A stretch of 64,000 bases of DNA, from positions 124,001 through 188,000 of the forward strand of contig NZ_CYPU01000072.1 of assembly GCF_001458195.1 (NCBI RefSeq), given 5' to 3'. Made by a program: the position numbers and the translations under genes. This DNA is from Ruegeria atlantica. Its GTDB lineage: Bacteria; Pseudomonadota; Alphaproteobacteria; Rhodobacterales; Rhodobacteraceae. The notes under the pieces were generated by a model. The model was given only the letters and a program-made list of their open reading frames with translations, had not been told where the DNA came from and did no database searches. This document shows positions 28,401 to 37,330 of this stretch, one piece after another; the first letter of the stretch is position 1, and every line of letters begins with the position of its first letter.

Positions 28401-29536
28401 CCGTTCTGGCGGTCAAACAGGGCCGAAATTTGTGCCGCCTTGAGCGATGTGTCGCCTCCTGCTACCGGTAGAACGACGGCTTCCCCGTCTGGCGGGGTGA
28501 TGCGCCCTTGCAGGGCGGCCAGTTGCAGAGTGCCGCCTTCAGCCAGTTGCAATTCACCTTTCAGATCCAGCGCCTGCGTGGTGAGTTCCAGATCCGAGAT
28601 GTCCATCGCGCCTTCTGGCTTGGTCTGGCCGTCCACATAAAGCCGTGATTTTGGGCCGAAGAACGGATCGACGTCCTCCGCCAGAAAGGGTGTCAGATCG
28701 CCGTTCAGATCAGCGGTGAACGCAATGCCGTTCGCTGCGCTGCCCTCGGCCGCCTGCAGCTGAACATGCCCAGTGACGCGCATCTGGTTGTCGCTGCTCA
28801 GCCCAATATCGGCGGTGAAATCCGACAGCGGGCCCGCGCCCTTGGCTGTCAGGCCGATCGGTGGGCTGTCAGGGATGTTCAGCGCGGTTGAAATCAGACC
28901 ACCAGAGGCTTCGTTCACTTGTAAATCCAGGTTGATCTCACTTGTTGAGTTCTGGAAACCAGCCGCTAGCTTGATTTCATCCCCTGCGCGGTCCAGCCGG
29001 GTCACATCCAGATTGGTGTCCAGCGCCCCATCTGCCAACGACAGGTTGCCTGTCACGCTCAGATCAGCGGCAACACCGATCAGCGGCTCACCAAGAGACA
29101 GTTCATCCACTCGAATTTCACTGATTTCGATGGAAACCGGCAGTTCAGGCAGTTGAAATGGTTGCGTTTCCGCTGAAGCAGGTGGTTCTTCCTTGGTCGT
29201 TGTGCCCGGCGCACGGGCAATGTCGATTTCCTGCGCGGTCAGTGAGTTGACCGAAAATCGGCCGCGGATCAGCGCCAGACGGTTCCAGTCGAGTTCGGCG
29301 TCCTTGATGGTCAGCCAAACACCTTCATCATCGGCAACTGTGATCTCTTCAATCGTCGCGCGCGCGCTCAGCGCGCCTTGCAGGCCCTTAACGGTCACGT
29401 TTTGGTCGTCGCCAGAGAGCGTATCCTGCAGGAAGTTCTCCAGCATACTGCCGCCTTCCTCCTGAGCGGCAAGTGGCAGAGGGGCAGACAGCATCAGCCC
29501 CGAAATCAATAACGGATATGCGCGACGTCCAATCAA
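25457..29536 (-). CDS. tamB: translocation and assembly module protein TamB
   Basis: This 1359-residue protein spans the periplasm and works with TamA in outer-membrane assembly and possibly lipid transport. An N-terminal hydrophobic segment (about 7-24) is followed by long beta-helical AsmA-like sequence and the C-terminal DUF490/TamB domain (about 1000-1359). That domain holds GRINIGGTTSSVIPSGQIEL and LAMLLFGNRFSELSPF and ends in FFSRDY. Three tandem repeats of about 109 residues begin near 495, 604 and 713. The start is TTG 29536, overlapping the tamA stop in TTGA. That overlap implies coupled translation and fixed stoichiometry. Confidence 0.94.
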   Translation of the reverse strand: MIGRRAYPLLISGLMLSAPLPLAAQEEGGSMLENFLQDTLSGDDQNVTVKGLQGALSARATIEEITVADDEGVWLTIKDAELDWNRLALIRGRFSVNSLTAQEIDIARAPGTTTKEEPPASAETQPFQLPELPVSIEISEIRVDELSLGEPLIGVAADLSVTGNLSLADGALDTNLDVTRLDRAGDEIKLAAGFQNSTSEINLDLQVNEASGGLISTALNIPDSPPIGLTAKGAGPLSDFTADIGLSSDNQMRVTGHVQLQAAEGSAANGIAFTADLNGDLTPFLAEDVDPFFGPKSRLYVDGQTKPEGAMDISDLELTTQALDLKGELQLAEGGTLQLAALQGRITPPDGEAVVLPVAGGDTSLKAAQISALFDRQNGNLWDLSLTANEFASPQAKLGDVRITAQGTLDQGEVLTVDGDVQIAVGGIDMADDALTTALGDRITLDGQFDYSSDQSLNLSAFELVGSDYTLALDALISGLTSGLSVDGTAKLDATDLSRFSDLAKLDLGGQVSASVTGKGSPLERSFDGKVVVMGRDLSTGRDDIDPVITGETTITLDASRGTNGITIREFDLDSEAAKAVASGVVTTPDGNLTIDGQARVNASDLSVFSGLAKRDLGGSLQATVNGTGTVQTLEFDGMASVTGQNIKTGMADIDPLLTGRTEIEWDGARTADSIDIRSASVNGRALSAQVQATVDDPTGDLSADGQAQLNVPDLSLFSRLAGRDLAGSIAANVQGNGTLSTRAFDVQGNLDANNIQTGIEAVDKLIQGQTTLSVDAQNGEDGLSIETFRLNGTAITTTASGKLDRQAGGLDFTVKLDDLARVLNTMSGPLTLDGNVAPSSKGVEGTVNLNGPDSSYAKLAGTVDSDGSADLDFDAKFNRIERFVPEFPGTVAANGSAKRNKGVWTIDAQADGPAEISGKVSGTFDESTGEADMKAVGGVNLGIANIFITPNKIDGSARYDLTLSGKPALESLSGSITTSGTSLAIPGAGQTITGISGSVQLANSRATISLSGGPRAGGNFTVSGPVDLSPPFNANITTALNSLVLTDQLLYETTLNGQIAMTGALAGNSSIAGQITFGETNINLAAASGAVGAAPIPDIVHVNESGSGYVTRERAGLVQKEDGNKSNSRIALDVSLLAPKAVFVRGRGVNAELGGRINIGGTTSSVIPSGQIELIRGNFDILGRRLALTKGIVTLQGDLTPYIEFESSTSTSDGTATIEIAGPLDSPEVNVFSDPERPAEEALAMLLFGNRFSELSPFVIAQMAASLAQLSGAGGDATKGLRESTGVDTVDIGVSEGGAGRLGAGAYLSDNLYTDFTVNTEGDTEVNLNLDVTDSFTVKGTVDGRGETGVGVFFSRDY

Positions 29537-31338
29537 AATGCCTGTCCGATCCCGATGTAAAACTGCAATCCGTCGCCCGTGTCACCCTGCACCGGAACGG
29601 CAAGATCCAGCCGCAACGGACCAAATCCGCCCAGATCATACCGAACGCCAAGCCCGGCACCTGCGTGATATTCTGCACCGCTGCCGATGAATGAGGATGT
29701 GTCCACCGTACCGTAGTCATAAAACCCGACCAGAGATATGGCTTCGGTGACTTTGCCGCGCACCTCGGCGGAAAGACCAAGGAAAGATTTGCCGCCTGCG
29801 ATCCCGGTGCCGACAGGGATGCCAAGACTCTCGTAAGGTTGACCCCGAACCGTTCCGGCACCGCCCGAGAAAAACAGGAAGTCTGGTGTTACACCGTCCG
29901 GCGACGGCCCGAGCACTGATCCCAGCTGTACGCGACCGGCCAGAACCAGCCGTCCGCCGGTGCCGAGGCTGGTATAGCCGCGTCCATCAAAAAACATGCG
30001 TATGCCGCTTTCGGTTTCGGACAGACCAGCAAAGGGCGTAATCTGCGCGTCCAGATAAAAGCCGCGCGTTGCGCTGACCTTACTGTCGCGCTCGTCCCAT
30101 TCCGAACGCAAGGGAAGGATGAAATATCGGAACCTGCGGTCATCGCCATAGGCGTCGTCCGCGCTGGACCACTGAAACCCGGCTGAGGCTTCGGCATATA
30201 GCCGATCAGAGAACGTGCGCCGGGCACCGTAGGCCAGCGACGCAACGGTGACATTGTAGTTTTCTGTGTTGCGCCGTTCCAGAAGCGCGTTCCAGAAAGT
30301 GTTGTCATCGGGACCAAGCCGGTCGGGCTGATCCAGACGCAAGCCGATCCGGCCGTCGATATCCTCGGCACCGCCGATATTACGGACTGCCGCCTCGAAC
30401 CGCAGGCGTTCGGCACGCCGGAATACGTTGCGATGCGTCCAGGTCGCGGTCACGTCTACCCCGTCGCGCGACGCGATCTCGGCGCCAAAGGTCAGTCGGC
30501 GCTTGGGTAAATCTTCAAACGTCGCGTCGAAATCCAATGTGCCGTCCGGGTTCGGAGTGGCCCTCTCTTCAATCGAAACAACGTTGAAGGTCCCCGTCCG
30601 CCGCAACCGTGTGCCGACCTTCTGGATTTTCTCGGGCGAATATACTTCGCCTGCCGGAAACCCGGCGATCTTTTCTATTGACCGGTGGCGCACATCGGTG
30701 TCGCCCTTGATGATCATTTTGCCAAATCTCAGGCGCGGGCCGGGGGTAAGGTCGACCTCGGCATCCAGCTTGGCCTCGGCATGGCGGGCAATGACTTTCT
30801 GGCCTTCGACTTCGGCCTTGGCATGACCCGCGTTGCGCCAACCCTGCACGCCAGCTGACGCGGCTTGTTGGATTGCGCCGGTGGTTGCAAGTTTGCCGAC
30901 CGCAAACTCCTCGGGCAGAACTGTTTCGGGCGTTATCGGTTGTACGATGGCTTTGCCAAAGGTGAACTTGGGGCCGGTGTTGACCGTGATTACCGCGCTA
31001 TTGATCTGCGCTGGTACGCTGAGCGAGCTGATCTCAGCTGCTTCTTTTCCGTCCAGTTTGATGCTTACGACTGGGCTGAAATACCCTTCGTCATAAAGAA
31101 TTTGGACGAGAGTGCGATAATCCGAAAGCGCCGCCGACAAGATCTCAAGCGGCGTGTCCAGCCCGCGAGATTCGGCCGTCGCAACTGAGGAGGTTTCCTC
31201 CATCCGCTCGATAAGCCCTTTTGAAGCACCCGGAGCTGTTAAGGTGGTTTCCAGCGCGGCCAACGCGGTCGGCAGGGTCATTGCAATCGCGCCGAGAAGG
31301 CATCTCTTTAAAAAGGCGCGCGGCCTGCTCCCCGGCAT
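29533..31338 (-). CDS. tamA: autotransporter assembly factor TamA (Omp85 family)
   Basis: A 601-residue Omp85 protein. A signal peptide (PRAFLKRCLLGAIAMTLPTALA) is followed by POTRA domains (about 60-250). The 16-strand barrel holds the VRGQ form of the lid motif (GGAGTVRGQPYES) and ends in an aromatic outer-membrane signal, FYIGIGQAF. I chose ATG 31338 because GGAG lies 7 bases upstream and the signal peptide then starts normally; a TTG 17 codons earlier is less likely. It forms an operon with tamB. Confidence 0.94.
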   Translation of the reverse strand: MPGSRPRAFLKRCLLGAIAMTLPTALAALETTLTAPGASKGLIERMEETSSVATAESRGLDTPLEILSAALSDYRTLVQILYDEGYFSPVVSIKLDGKEAAEISSLSVPAQINSAVITVNTGPKFTFGKAIVQPITPETVLPEEFAVGKLATTGAIQQAASAGVQGWRNAGHAKAEVEGQKVIARHAEAKLDAEVDLTPGPRLRFGKMIIKGDTDVRHRSIEKIAGFPAGEVYSPEKIQKVGTRLRRTGTFNVVSIEERATPNPDGTLDFDATFEDLPKRRLTFGAEIASRDGVDVTATWTHRNVFRRAERLRFEAAVRNIGGAEDIDGRIGLRLDQPDRLGPDDNTFWNALLERRNTENYNVTVASLAYGARRTFSDRLYAEASAGFQWSSADDAYGDDRRFRYFILPLRSEWDERDSKVSATRGFYLDAQITPFAGLSETESGIRMFFDGRGYTSLGTGGRLVLAGRVQLGSVLGPSPDGVTPDFLFFSGGAGTVRGQPYESLGIPVGTGIAGGKSFLGLSAEVRGKVTEAISLVGFYDYGTVDTSSFIGSGAEYHAGAGLGVRYDLGGFGPLRLDLAVPVQGDTGDGLQFYIGIGQAF

Positions 31339-31496
31339 CTGATAGCTCCAACTGCCCCAACTCGAAATCACATTTGCCGTTTTTTTCAAAGCAACGGCTG
31401 ATTACATTCATGTTAGAGCATCAGAGTCCTTGCAGGAAAAGACTAAATCCAGCGTCGCCTGAATTTTGCGACCTGTGTGATTGATCGGTCTCGGGA

Positions 31497-32720
31497 TCAG
31501 GAACCTGCGTTGCGAAACCAGCGGATGATTGCTTCTCGGTCCTCGGGCTCCATGTAGGTGACGTTTGCGGGGGGCATCGCATGGCTGACCCCCGCCTGCA
31601 GATAGATTTGCTGGGCGTTGCGGGCAATGTCGCCTTCAGTTTCCAGCAATACGCCCTTTGGCGCCCACAAAATGCCCTCCCACACCGGTTCGCGTGCGTG
31701 GCACATCGAACAGCGTCCAAGAACGACGTCATGGGCCTCTTCAAAGCCATCGGCGGCAGCATATTTCTGTTCAAACGATGTCAGTGGCTGTGCTTCGGCC
31801 TCTTCCAGAGGTTTGTACATAGGGGCAGTAGACAACCACATGATTGCGATGAACAGCAACGCAGTGACCAGCCATGTCCAGGTTGGATCGCCTGCCCGAG
31901 CGTGGCGCGTGTTGAAGTAGTGTCGGATGGTCACGCCCATCAGGAAGACCAGAGCCGCGATGATCCAGTTGTATTCTGTCGCAAAGGCCAGCGGGTAGTG
32001 GTTCGACAACATAAGAAACACCACCGGCAACGTCAGGTAGTTGTTATGCGTCGAGCGCAGCTTGGCGATTTTGCCGTACTTTGGGTCAGGTGTACGGCCG
32101 TTCTTCAGATCGTCTACCACGATGCGTTGGTTCGGCATGATAATGAAAAACACGTTGGCTGTCATGATCGTGGCCGTGAATGCCCCCAGATGCAGCATCA
32201 TCGCACGACCGGTAAACACCTGATTATATCCCCAGCCCATAACAACCAGCAGCACAAACAGCAGCACCATCAGCAGGGTAGGACGTTCACCCAAACCCGA
32301 TTTGCATAGGAAATCATAGATCAGCCAACCGACAGTCAGCGAGGCGGCCGAAATCAGAATGCCTTGCCACAGCGCCAGATCGGCTTTTTGTGCGTCGATC
32401 AGATAAAGCTCTCCGCCCACCCAGTACACGATCATCAGCAACCCGGCCCCGCTGAGCCAGGTCGCGTAGCTTTCCCATTTGAACCAAACCAGGTGTTCCG
32501 GCATCCGTTCGGGCGCAACTAGGTATTTCTGAATGTGGTAAAAGCCGCCGCCATGTACTTGCCATTCCTCGCCATCCGCCGGGCCGGGGATGTCGCGGTT
32601 CAGACCAAGGTCCAGTGCGATGAAATAAAATGAGGATCCGATCCAGGCAATGGCGGTAATAACGTGCAGCCAGCGCACGGCAAAAGCCATCCAGTCCCAG
32701 AACACGGCGAAGTCGTACAT
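31497..32720 (-). CDS. puuD: membrane urate hydroxylase PuuD with cytochrome c domain
   Basis: A 407-residue protein with about eight membrane spans in the first 290 residues (the urate oxidase N-terminal domain, starting WDWMAFAVRWLHVITAIAWI). A C-terminal c-type heme domain follows (CSMCH near residue 343, with AGVSHAMPPANVTYM supplying the axial Met). It converts urate to 5-hydroxyisourate and passes electrons to the respiratory chain rather than making peroxide. It is divergent from a LysR gene and belongs with hiuH, puuE-uraD, allA and allE nearby. Confidence 0.95.
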   Translation of the reverse strand: MYDFAVFWDWMAFAVRWLHVITAIAWIGSSFYFIALDLGLNRDIPGPADGEEWQVHGGGFYHIQKYLVAPERMPEHLVWFKWESYATWLSGAGLLMIVYWVGGELYLIDAQKADLALWQGILISAASLTVGWLIYDFLCKSGLGERPTLLMVLLFVLLVVMGWGYNQVFTGRAMMLHLGAFTATIMTANVFFIIMPNQRIVVDDLKNGRTPDPKYGKIAKLRSTHNNYLTLPVVFLMLSNHYPLAFATEYNWIIAALVFLMGVTIRHYFNTRHARAGDPTWTWLVTALLFIAIMWLSTAPMYKPLEEAEAQPLTSFEQKYAAADGFEEAHDVVLGRCSMCHAREPVWEGILWAPKGVLLETEGDIARNAQQIYLQAGVSHAMPPANVTYMEPEDREAIIRWFRNAGS

Positions 32721-32782
32721 GAGAAAGCTCTCCGATTGGTTGCCGTCACACTAGGCAAAGGGCACTTTCTTCGGTATTCCCT

Positions 32783-32801
32783 GATATTGTCAAACTGTAT
32801 C
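32783..32801. promoter_or_regulatory. GATA-N11-TATC dyad between puuD and its LysR gene
   Basis: GATA (32783-32786) and TATC (32798-32801) form an interrupted palindrome, 16 bases before the LysR start and in the divergent gap with puuD. The geometry is typical of a LysR operator used for autoregulation and divergent control. Confidence 0.45.
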
Positions 32802-32816
32802 AAAAAAAACGAAAAG

Positions 32817-33740
32817 ATGTCCTATCTAGACAACATCCGTACCTTTGTCAGGGTTTATGACCTTGGCAGCATGTCCGCTGCTGGGCGAGACCTGCGAATC
32901 TCGCCTGCGGTGACGTCGGCGCGGATATCTCAGCTTGAAGATCATCTGGGCGTGCGCCTGTTTCAAAGAACGACGCGCAACCTGAGCCCGACAGAGCAGG
33001 GGCGGGCATTCTATCCCGGTGCTGTGGCCGTTCTGGATGCGGTGGACGATGCCGAAGCGCAGGTCGTCCATCTGACCGAGGCCCCGCGGGGATCGTTGTT
33101 TGTGGCTGCTCCACTAGGGGTCGGTCGCAGGGTTTTGGCGCCGCATGTGCCTGATTTTCTTGCGGAATATCCTGAGATCGACGTGCGCTTGCGGTTGACG
33201 GACAGATCCGTTGATCTGACGACCGAAGGTCTGGACCTGGCCTTTTTCATCGGCCAACCCGAAGACAGTACTCTGCGTATTCGAAAGATCGCCGACTGCC
33301 AGCGCGTGCTTTGTGCCGCTCCGGCCTATGTTGAACGCAGGGGCATGCCGGCGACGGGCGCGGACCTGGTGTCGCAGCGCCATGAATGCCTGAACCTGAG
33401 GTTTCCAGGTGCGACCGAGTTTCAGTGGCAGTTAGAGACACCTGACGGCCCCAAGCGGTTCGCAGTCTCTGGCCGGTTCGAATGTGACGACGGTGACGTG
33501 CTGACTGACTGGGCGCTGTCGGGGCAGGGGATCGCAATGAAACCAGTTTTTGAAGTGGCCGAACACCTCAGTTCGGGGCGTCTAGTCCCCGTTGCGGTCG
33601 AAACGCCGCCGGTATCTGTTCAAATGGCCTGCCTATACACACATCGCCGCCATCAGGACCCCAAGGCGCGTTTGTTCATGGATTTCATGATTGCGCGGAT
33701 CGGCAAGGTCGTGCGTGGGGCGGAAACTGCTAACACATAG
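32817..33740 (+). CDS. LysR-family regulator of the urate cluster
   Basis: A 307-residue LysR regulator. The helix-turn-helix is at residues 1-60 (SMSAAGRDLRISPAVTSARI, then FQRTTRNLSPTEQG) and the effector domain runs from about 90 to 295. It is divergent from puuD and followed by hiuH on the opposite strand. Control of urate breakdown is inferred from this position. ATG 32817 gives the standard LysR N terminus; the upstream ribosome site is weak (GAAAAG). The effector may be urate or a product. Confidence 0.9.
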   Translation: MSYLDNIRTFVRVYDLGSMSAAGRDLRISPAVTSARISQLEDHLGVRLFQRTTRNLSPTEQGRAFYPGAVAVLDAVDDAEAQVVHLTEAPRGSLFVAAPLGVGRRVLAPHVPDFLAEYPEIDVRLRLTDRSVDLTTEGLDLAFFIGQPEDSTLRIRKIADCQRVLCAAPAYVERRGMPATGADLVSQRHECLNLRFPGATEFQWQLETPDGPKRFAVSGRFECDDGDVLTDWALSGQGIAMKPVFEVAEHLSSGRLVPVAVETPPVSVQMACLYTHRRHQDPKARLFMDFMIARIGKVVRGAETANT

Positions 33741-33773
33741 AGCTGCCGTTTAGCGGCAACCCCATCCCGCGGT

Positions 33774-34130
33774 TCAACTGCCCCGGTAGGTTGAATAGCC
33801 GTAAGGGGACAGCAGCAGAGGCACGTGATAGTGTGCCTCGGCATCAGACATGCCAAACCGGAGCGGCACCTGATCCAGAAACAGCGGGTCATCAGCAGCC
33901 TGGCCAGATGCGCGCAGATAGTCTCCTGCGAAGAAAACCAGCTCGTAAGTACCAGTTTTGAAAGAGTCTTGTGGCAAGATTGGGCTGTCAGTGCGCCCGT
34001 CCGAATTGGTCTCCATCTCGGCGATTTTGCGATGGGAATTCCCCGACACCCGATAGAGTGCGATTTTCAATCCTTCAGCCGGGCAGCCGCGTGCAGTGTC
34101 CAGAACATGGGTCGTCAGATAGCCAGCCAC
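33774..34130 (-). CDS. hiuH: 5-hydroxyisourate hydrolase (transthyretin-like)
   Basis: A 118-residue enzyme that opens 5-hydroxyisourate to OHCU, the step after PuuD. N-terminal THVLDTARGCPA and C-terminal YHVPLLLSPYGYSTYRGS are diagnostic; the terminal YRGS distinguishes the enzyme from transthyretin. The start is GTG 34130 with GGAGAG a few bases upstream. It is divergent from puuE-uraD across a 150- to 160-base gap that should hold both promoters. Confidence 0.96.
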   Translation of the reverse strand: MAGYLTTHVLDTARGCPAEGLKIALYRVSGNSHRKIAEMETNSDGRTDSPILPQDSFKTGTYELVFFAGDYLRASGQAADDPLFLDQVPLRFGMSDAEAHYHVPLLLSPYGYSTYRGS

Positions 34131-34291
34131 GGGTCTCTCCTTTGATTTGTCTTTTGCTTTGTCACAGTCTGACGCAAAGTTTGAAACAGTGGAAATGCCG
34201 AAAGAACCGGAAACAGCGTTCGGATTGATTTGATAATCATCGACGTGTTTCTGGGGTAAGGCTATTCAAAAGATCAAGAATGGAAGATGCC

Positions 34292-35710
34292 ATGCAGCCC
34301 TCTCGCTATCCTCGTGACATGATCGGATATGGTGCCAACCCGCCAGATGCCAAATGGCCGGGCGGCGCGAAGCTGGCCGTTCAGATCGTACTGAACTACG
34401 AAGAGGGCGGTGAAAATTGCGTGCTGCACGGCGATGCCGCGTCCGAGGCGTTTCTGTCCGAAATCGTGGGGGCCGCCCAATGGCCGGACCAGCGCCATTG
34501 GAACATGGAGTCGATCTATGAGTACGGCTCTCGCGCTGGGTTCTGGCGACTGCACCGGTTGATGCAGGACCTGCCAATAACAGTCTATGGCGTTGCATCA
34601 GCTTTGGCTCGCTCGCCAGATCAAATGGCCGCGATGAAGGCAGCGGGGTGGGAGATTGCCAGCCATGGTCTGAAATGGGTCGAACATAAAGACATGCCAG
34701 CGGATGAAGAACGCGCACAAATTGCCGAGGCTATCCGTCTTCACACCGAGGTCGTCGGAGAACGCCCGCGTGGTTGGTACACAGGGCGCTGTTCCGAGAA
34801 TACTGTTCAGTTGGTGGCAGAAGAGGGCGGATTTGCCTATGTGGCCGATACATATGCGGACGACTTGCCCTATTGGGTGCAAGCGGGTGGGCGGGATCAG
34901 TTGATCGTACCCTACACGTTGGATTGCAACGATATGCGCTTTGCCACGCCGCAGGGATTCAATGCGGGTGACCAGTTCTATTCCTACCTGAAAGACAGCT
35001 TTGATGCGCTATACGCCGAAGGCGAGGGTGGAGCGCCCAAGATGCTGTCGATCGGCTTGCACTGCCGCCTGATCGGACGACCTGGCCGGGTGATGGCGTT
35101 GAAACGTTTCCTGGAATACGCGCGCGGCTTTTCCGATGTCTGGTTTGCGACACGGTTGCAGATCGCCGAACACTGGGCGGAACACCATCCGGCGGTGCCG
35201 CATCCGAAGCCTGCTCAGATGGATCGGGACGCGTTTGTCGCGACGTATGGCGGCATCTTCGAGCATTCCGCCTGGATTGCCGAACGGGCGTATGAGCTGG
35301 AATTGGGACCGGCCAATGACACGGCAGGTGGGCTGCACAATGCACTGACCCGCATGTTCCGCTCCGCCTCTGCGGACGAAAGGATGGGTGTCCTGACCGC
35401 GCACCCGGATCTGGCCGGAAAATTGGCGCAGGCAAAACGGCTGACGCAAGAAAGCACGTCCGAGCAGGCTTCGGCAGGGTTGGATGCTCTTACAGATGAT
35501 GAGCGTGCGATGTTCACGGGCTTGAACCAGAAATACACCGAGAAGTTCGGTTTTCCGTTTATCATCGCCGTGCGTGATCACGACAAAACGTCTATCCTTC
35601 ATGCGTTTCAACGGCGGATTGATCAGGATAAGGACACCGAATTCGCAGAGGCTTGCCGTCAGGTCGAGCGGATCGCCGAATTCCGGTTGCAGGACATTTT
35701 ACCCTCATGA
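34292..35710 (+). CDS. puuE: bifunctional allantoinase (PuuE)/OHCU decarboxylase (UraD) fusion
   Basis: A fusion of 472 residues. The first 300 or so form a polysaccharide-deacetylase-fold allantoinase (YPRDMIGYGANPPDAKWPGG, NYEEGGE, then WEIASHGLKW). This type works without metal and opens allantoin to allantoate. The last 160 or so form OHCU decarboxylase, with the catalytic-type FEHSAWIAERA and the late FGFPFIIAVRD. One chain thus performs consecutive steps from OHCU to allantoate. ATG 34292 is preceded by GGAAGA; ATG 34280, four codons earlier, is an alternative. Its stop overlaps allA (ATGA). Confidence 0.95.
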   Translation: MQPSRYPRDMIGYGANPPDAKWPGGAKLAVQIVLNYEEGGENCVLHGDAASEAFLSEIVGAAQWPDQRHWNMESIYEYGSRAGFWRLHRLMQDLPITVYGVASALARSPDQMAAMKAAGWEIASHGLKWVEHKDMPADEERAQIAEAIRLHTEVVGERPRGWYTGRCSENTVQLVAEEGGFAYVADTYADDLPYWVQAGGRDQLIVPYTLDCNDMRFATPQGFNAGDQFYSYLKDSFDALYAEGEGGAPKMLSIGLHCRLIGRPGRVMALKRFLEYARGFSDVWFATRLQIAEHWAEHHPAVPHPKPAQMDRDAFVATYGGIFEHSAWIAERAYELELGPANDTAGGLHNALTRMFRSASADERMGVLTAHPDLAGKLAQAKRLTQESTSEQASAGLDALTDDERAMFTGLNQKYTEKFGFPFIIAVRDHDKTSILHAFQRRIDQDKDTEFAEACRQVERIAEFRLQDILPS

Positions 35711-36195
35711 GCGCGCAAGTCGGGACTACGCCTTTGACGGCCAAGGCATTTGCCCCGTTTGGTGATGTCATCGAAGTGACCGGTGATCCGGACAAGATCA
35801 TCAATCAGGGGCAATGTGGTCGCTACCATGATCTGGCACGACTGGATTTCACAGACGGACGCGCCGGGATCAGCCTGTTTAACGCCAACCCACGATGCTT
35901 GCCCTATCAACTGGATATGGTTGAGCGTCACCCCGAGGGCAGTCAGGCGTTCATCCCAATGACACATCAGCCTTTTCTGGTTGTCGTGGCCCCGGATGAG
36001 GGCGGGCGGCCCGGACATCCGCAGGCATTTGTGACCAATCCGGGACAGGGTGTGAACTATTTTCCCGGCACATGGCATGGGGTGCTGACCCCATTGCACG
36101 GGCCCGGCTTATTCGCTGTGATCGATCGGATTGGTGGGGGGGCTAATCTGGAGGAGTTTTGGTTTGACACCTCGTTTGAGATCATAGGCGGATAG
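35707..36195 (+). CDS. allA: ureidoglycolate lyase
   Basis: A 162-residue cupin-like enzyme that splits ureidoglycolate to glyoxylate and urea. AFAPFGDVIE, FNANPR, VERHPEGSQAFIPM and YFPGTWHGVLTPL are the family landmarks, with metal-ligand-type His residues. Its ATG overlaps the puuE-uraD stop in ATGA, so translation is coupled. No gene for allantoate amidohydrolase follows, so the intermediate steps depend on enzymes elsewhere plus allE, 1.5 kb away. Confidence 0.95.
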   Translation: MSAQVGTTPLTAKAFAPFGDVIEVTGDPDKIINQGQCGRYHDLARLDFTDGRAGISLFNANPRCLPYQLDMVERHPEGSQAFIPMTHQPFLVVVAPDEGGRPGHPQAFVTNPGQGVNYFPGTWHGVLTPLHGPGLFAVIDRIGGGANLEEFWFDTSFEIIGG

Positions 36196-36270
36196 GGAGC
36201 TCCCGCTCGTTCAATGCGCATCAAAGATGCTTGTGAACCGTTGGGCCAAGCAGCGCGCGGGCAAGCCCGC
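36195..36270. repeat. short palindromes between convergent allA and gap
   Basis: GGGAGCTCCC (36195-36204) and GCGGGC-AA-GCCCGC (36257-36270) lie in the gap between the convergent allA and gap genes. They may stop transcription from both sides, but neither strand has a T-run. Confidence 0.35.
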
Positions 36271-36289
36271 CCGCTGCGCCCGCGCAAAT

Positions 36290-37276
36290 TCAGCCATCTG
36301 TCATAAGGCGGGCAACATCCAACATGCGTGCCGAAAATCCCCATTCATTGTCATACCAGCCGAAAACACGGACCTGATGTTCTCCGACCATGCGTGTCTC
36401 GGGTCCTGCGATAACCAGTGACTCTGGGCGTGTACGCAGGTCTGACGAGACCAGAGGGGAATCGGTCCAGCCCAGCACAGGCGATGTCTGGACGGCCGCG
36501 CGCAGTTCGGCTTCGAACAACTCATGCGACATACCGCGATCCAGCGTCACCACCAGATCAATGGCGGATACACTGGCCGTCGGGACCCGAACAGCAGCGC
36601 CCGAGATGCGGCCAGCCAAATGCGGCATGACTTCGTCTATCAGATGAGTGGCGCTTGACGTGGTCGGCACCATAGACAGCGCGCCCGCGCGCGAACGGGC
36701 CAAATCGCCGCGTGGCGCGTCCACCATAGGCTGGCTGTTCGTATAGCAGTGTATTGTTGTCATATGGGCTGACGCAATCCCGCCAATCTGGTCCAGCACT
36801 TTGACCAAGGGTGCAAGCCCGTTGGTTGTGCAAGACGCGTTGGACACGATGCGAGCATTGCCCAACTGATCTTCGTTGGCACCCAGAACAATAGTGATTT
36901 CGGTCGCGGGCGAGGGGCCAGAGATCAGCACCTTGCGGGCCCCGGCGGTCAGGCCCTGACTGGCCACATCCGAGGTGCGAGCAACGCCAGTGCAATCCAT
37001 CAGAACGTCGACACCGGACAGATCGACATGTGCCAGATTGGGGCTGTGTGTCATTGGGATTGCGCGCCCATCGACGACGATCGCCGCGTCGCCCTGTTCT
37101 ACTGCTCCGGCGTAGGGGCCAAAGGTGCTGTCATATTTGAACAGGTAGGCGCAGGTCTCAAGCGGGGCGATGTCGTTGATCAGAACCAGCTCAATATCCG
37201 TATCTTGCGGCAAAGCCAGCAGCTGCCGCAGGATTGTGCGGCCAATACGGCCGAATCCGTTGATTGCAAGTTTCAT
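36290..37276 (-). CDS. gap: type I glyceraldehyde-3-phosphate dehydrogenase family protein
   Basis: A 328-residue GAPDH-fold enzyme. The NAD-binding loop is NGFGRIGRTILR (6-17) with D35 typical of NAD preference. The catalytic pair is C149 (SNASCTTN) and H176 (TTIHCYTN). GWYDNEWGFSARM lies near the C terminus. It is shorter and more divergent than the usual housekeeping GAPDH, so it may be a second paralogue or act on a related aldehyde such as erythrose-4-phosphate. It interrupts the urate cluster. ATG 37276 lacks a clear ribosome site. Confidence 0.9.
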   Translation of the reverse strand: MKLAINGFGRIGRTILRQLLALPQDTDIELVLINDIAPLETCAYLFKYDSTFGPYAGAVEQGDAAIVVDGRAIPMTHSPNLAHVDLSGVDVLMDCTGVARTSDVASQGLTAGARKVLISGPSPATEITIVLGANEDQLGNARIVSNASCTTNGLAPLVKVLDQIGGIASAHMTTIHCYTNSQPMVDAPRGDLARSRAGALSMVPTTSSATHLIDEVMPHLAGRISGAAVRVPTASVSAIDLVVTLDRGMSHELFEAELRAAVQTSPVLGWTDSPLVSSDLRTRPESLVIAGPETRMVGEHQVRVFGWYDNEWGFSARMLDVARLMTDG

Positions 37277-37330
37277 GCGCAAGCTATGGCAGCGCGCTGC
37301 CAATAGCTCAATGCCCGTTGTGACCTATGG

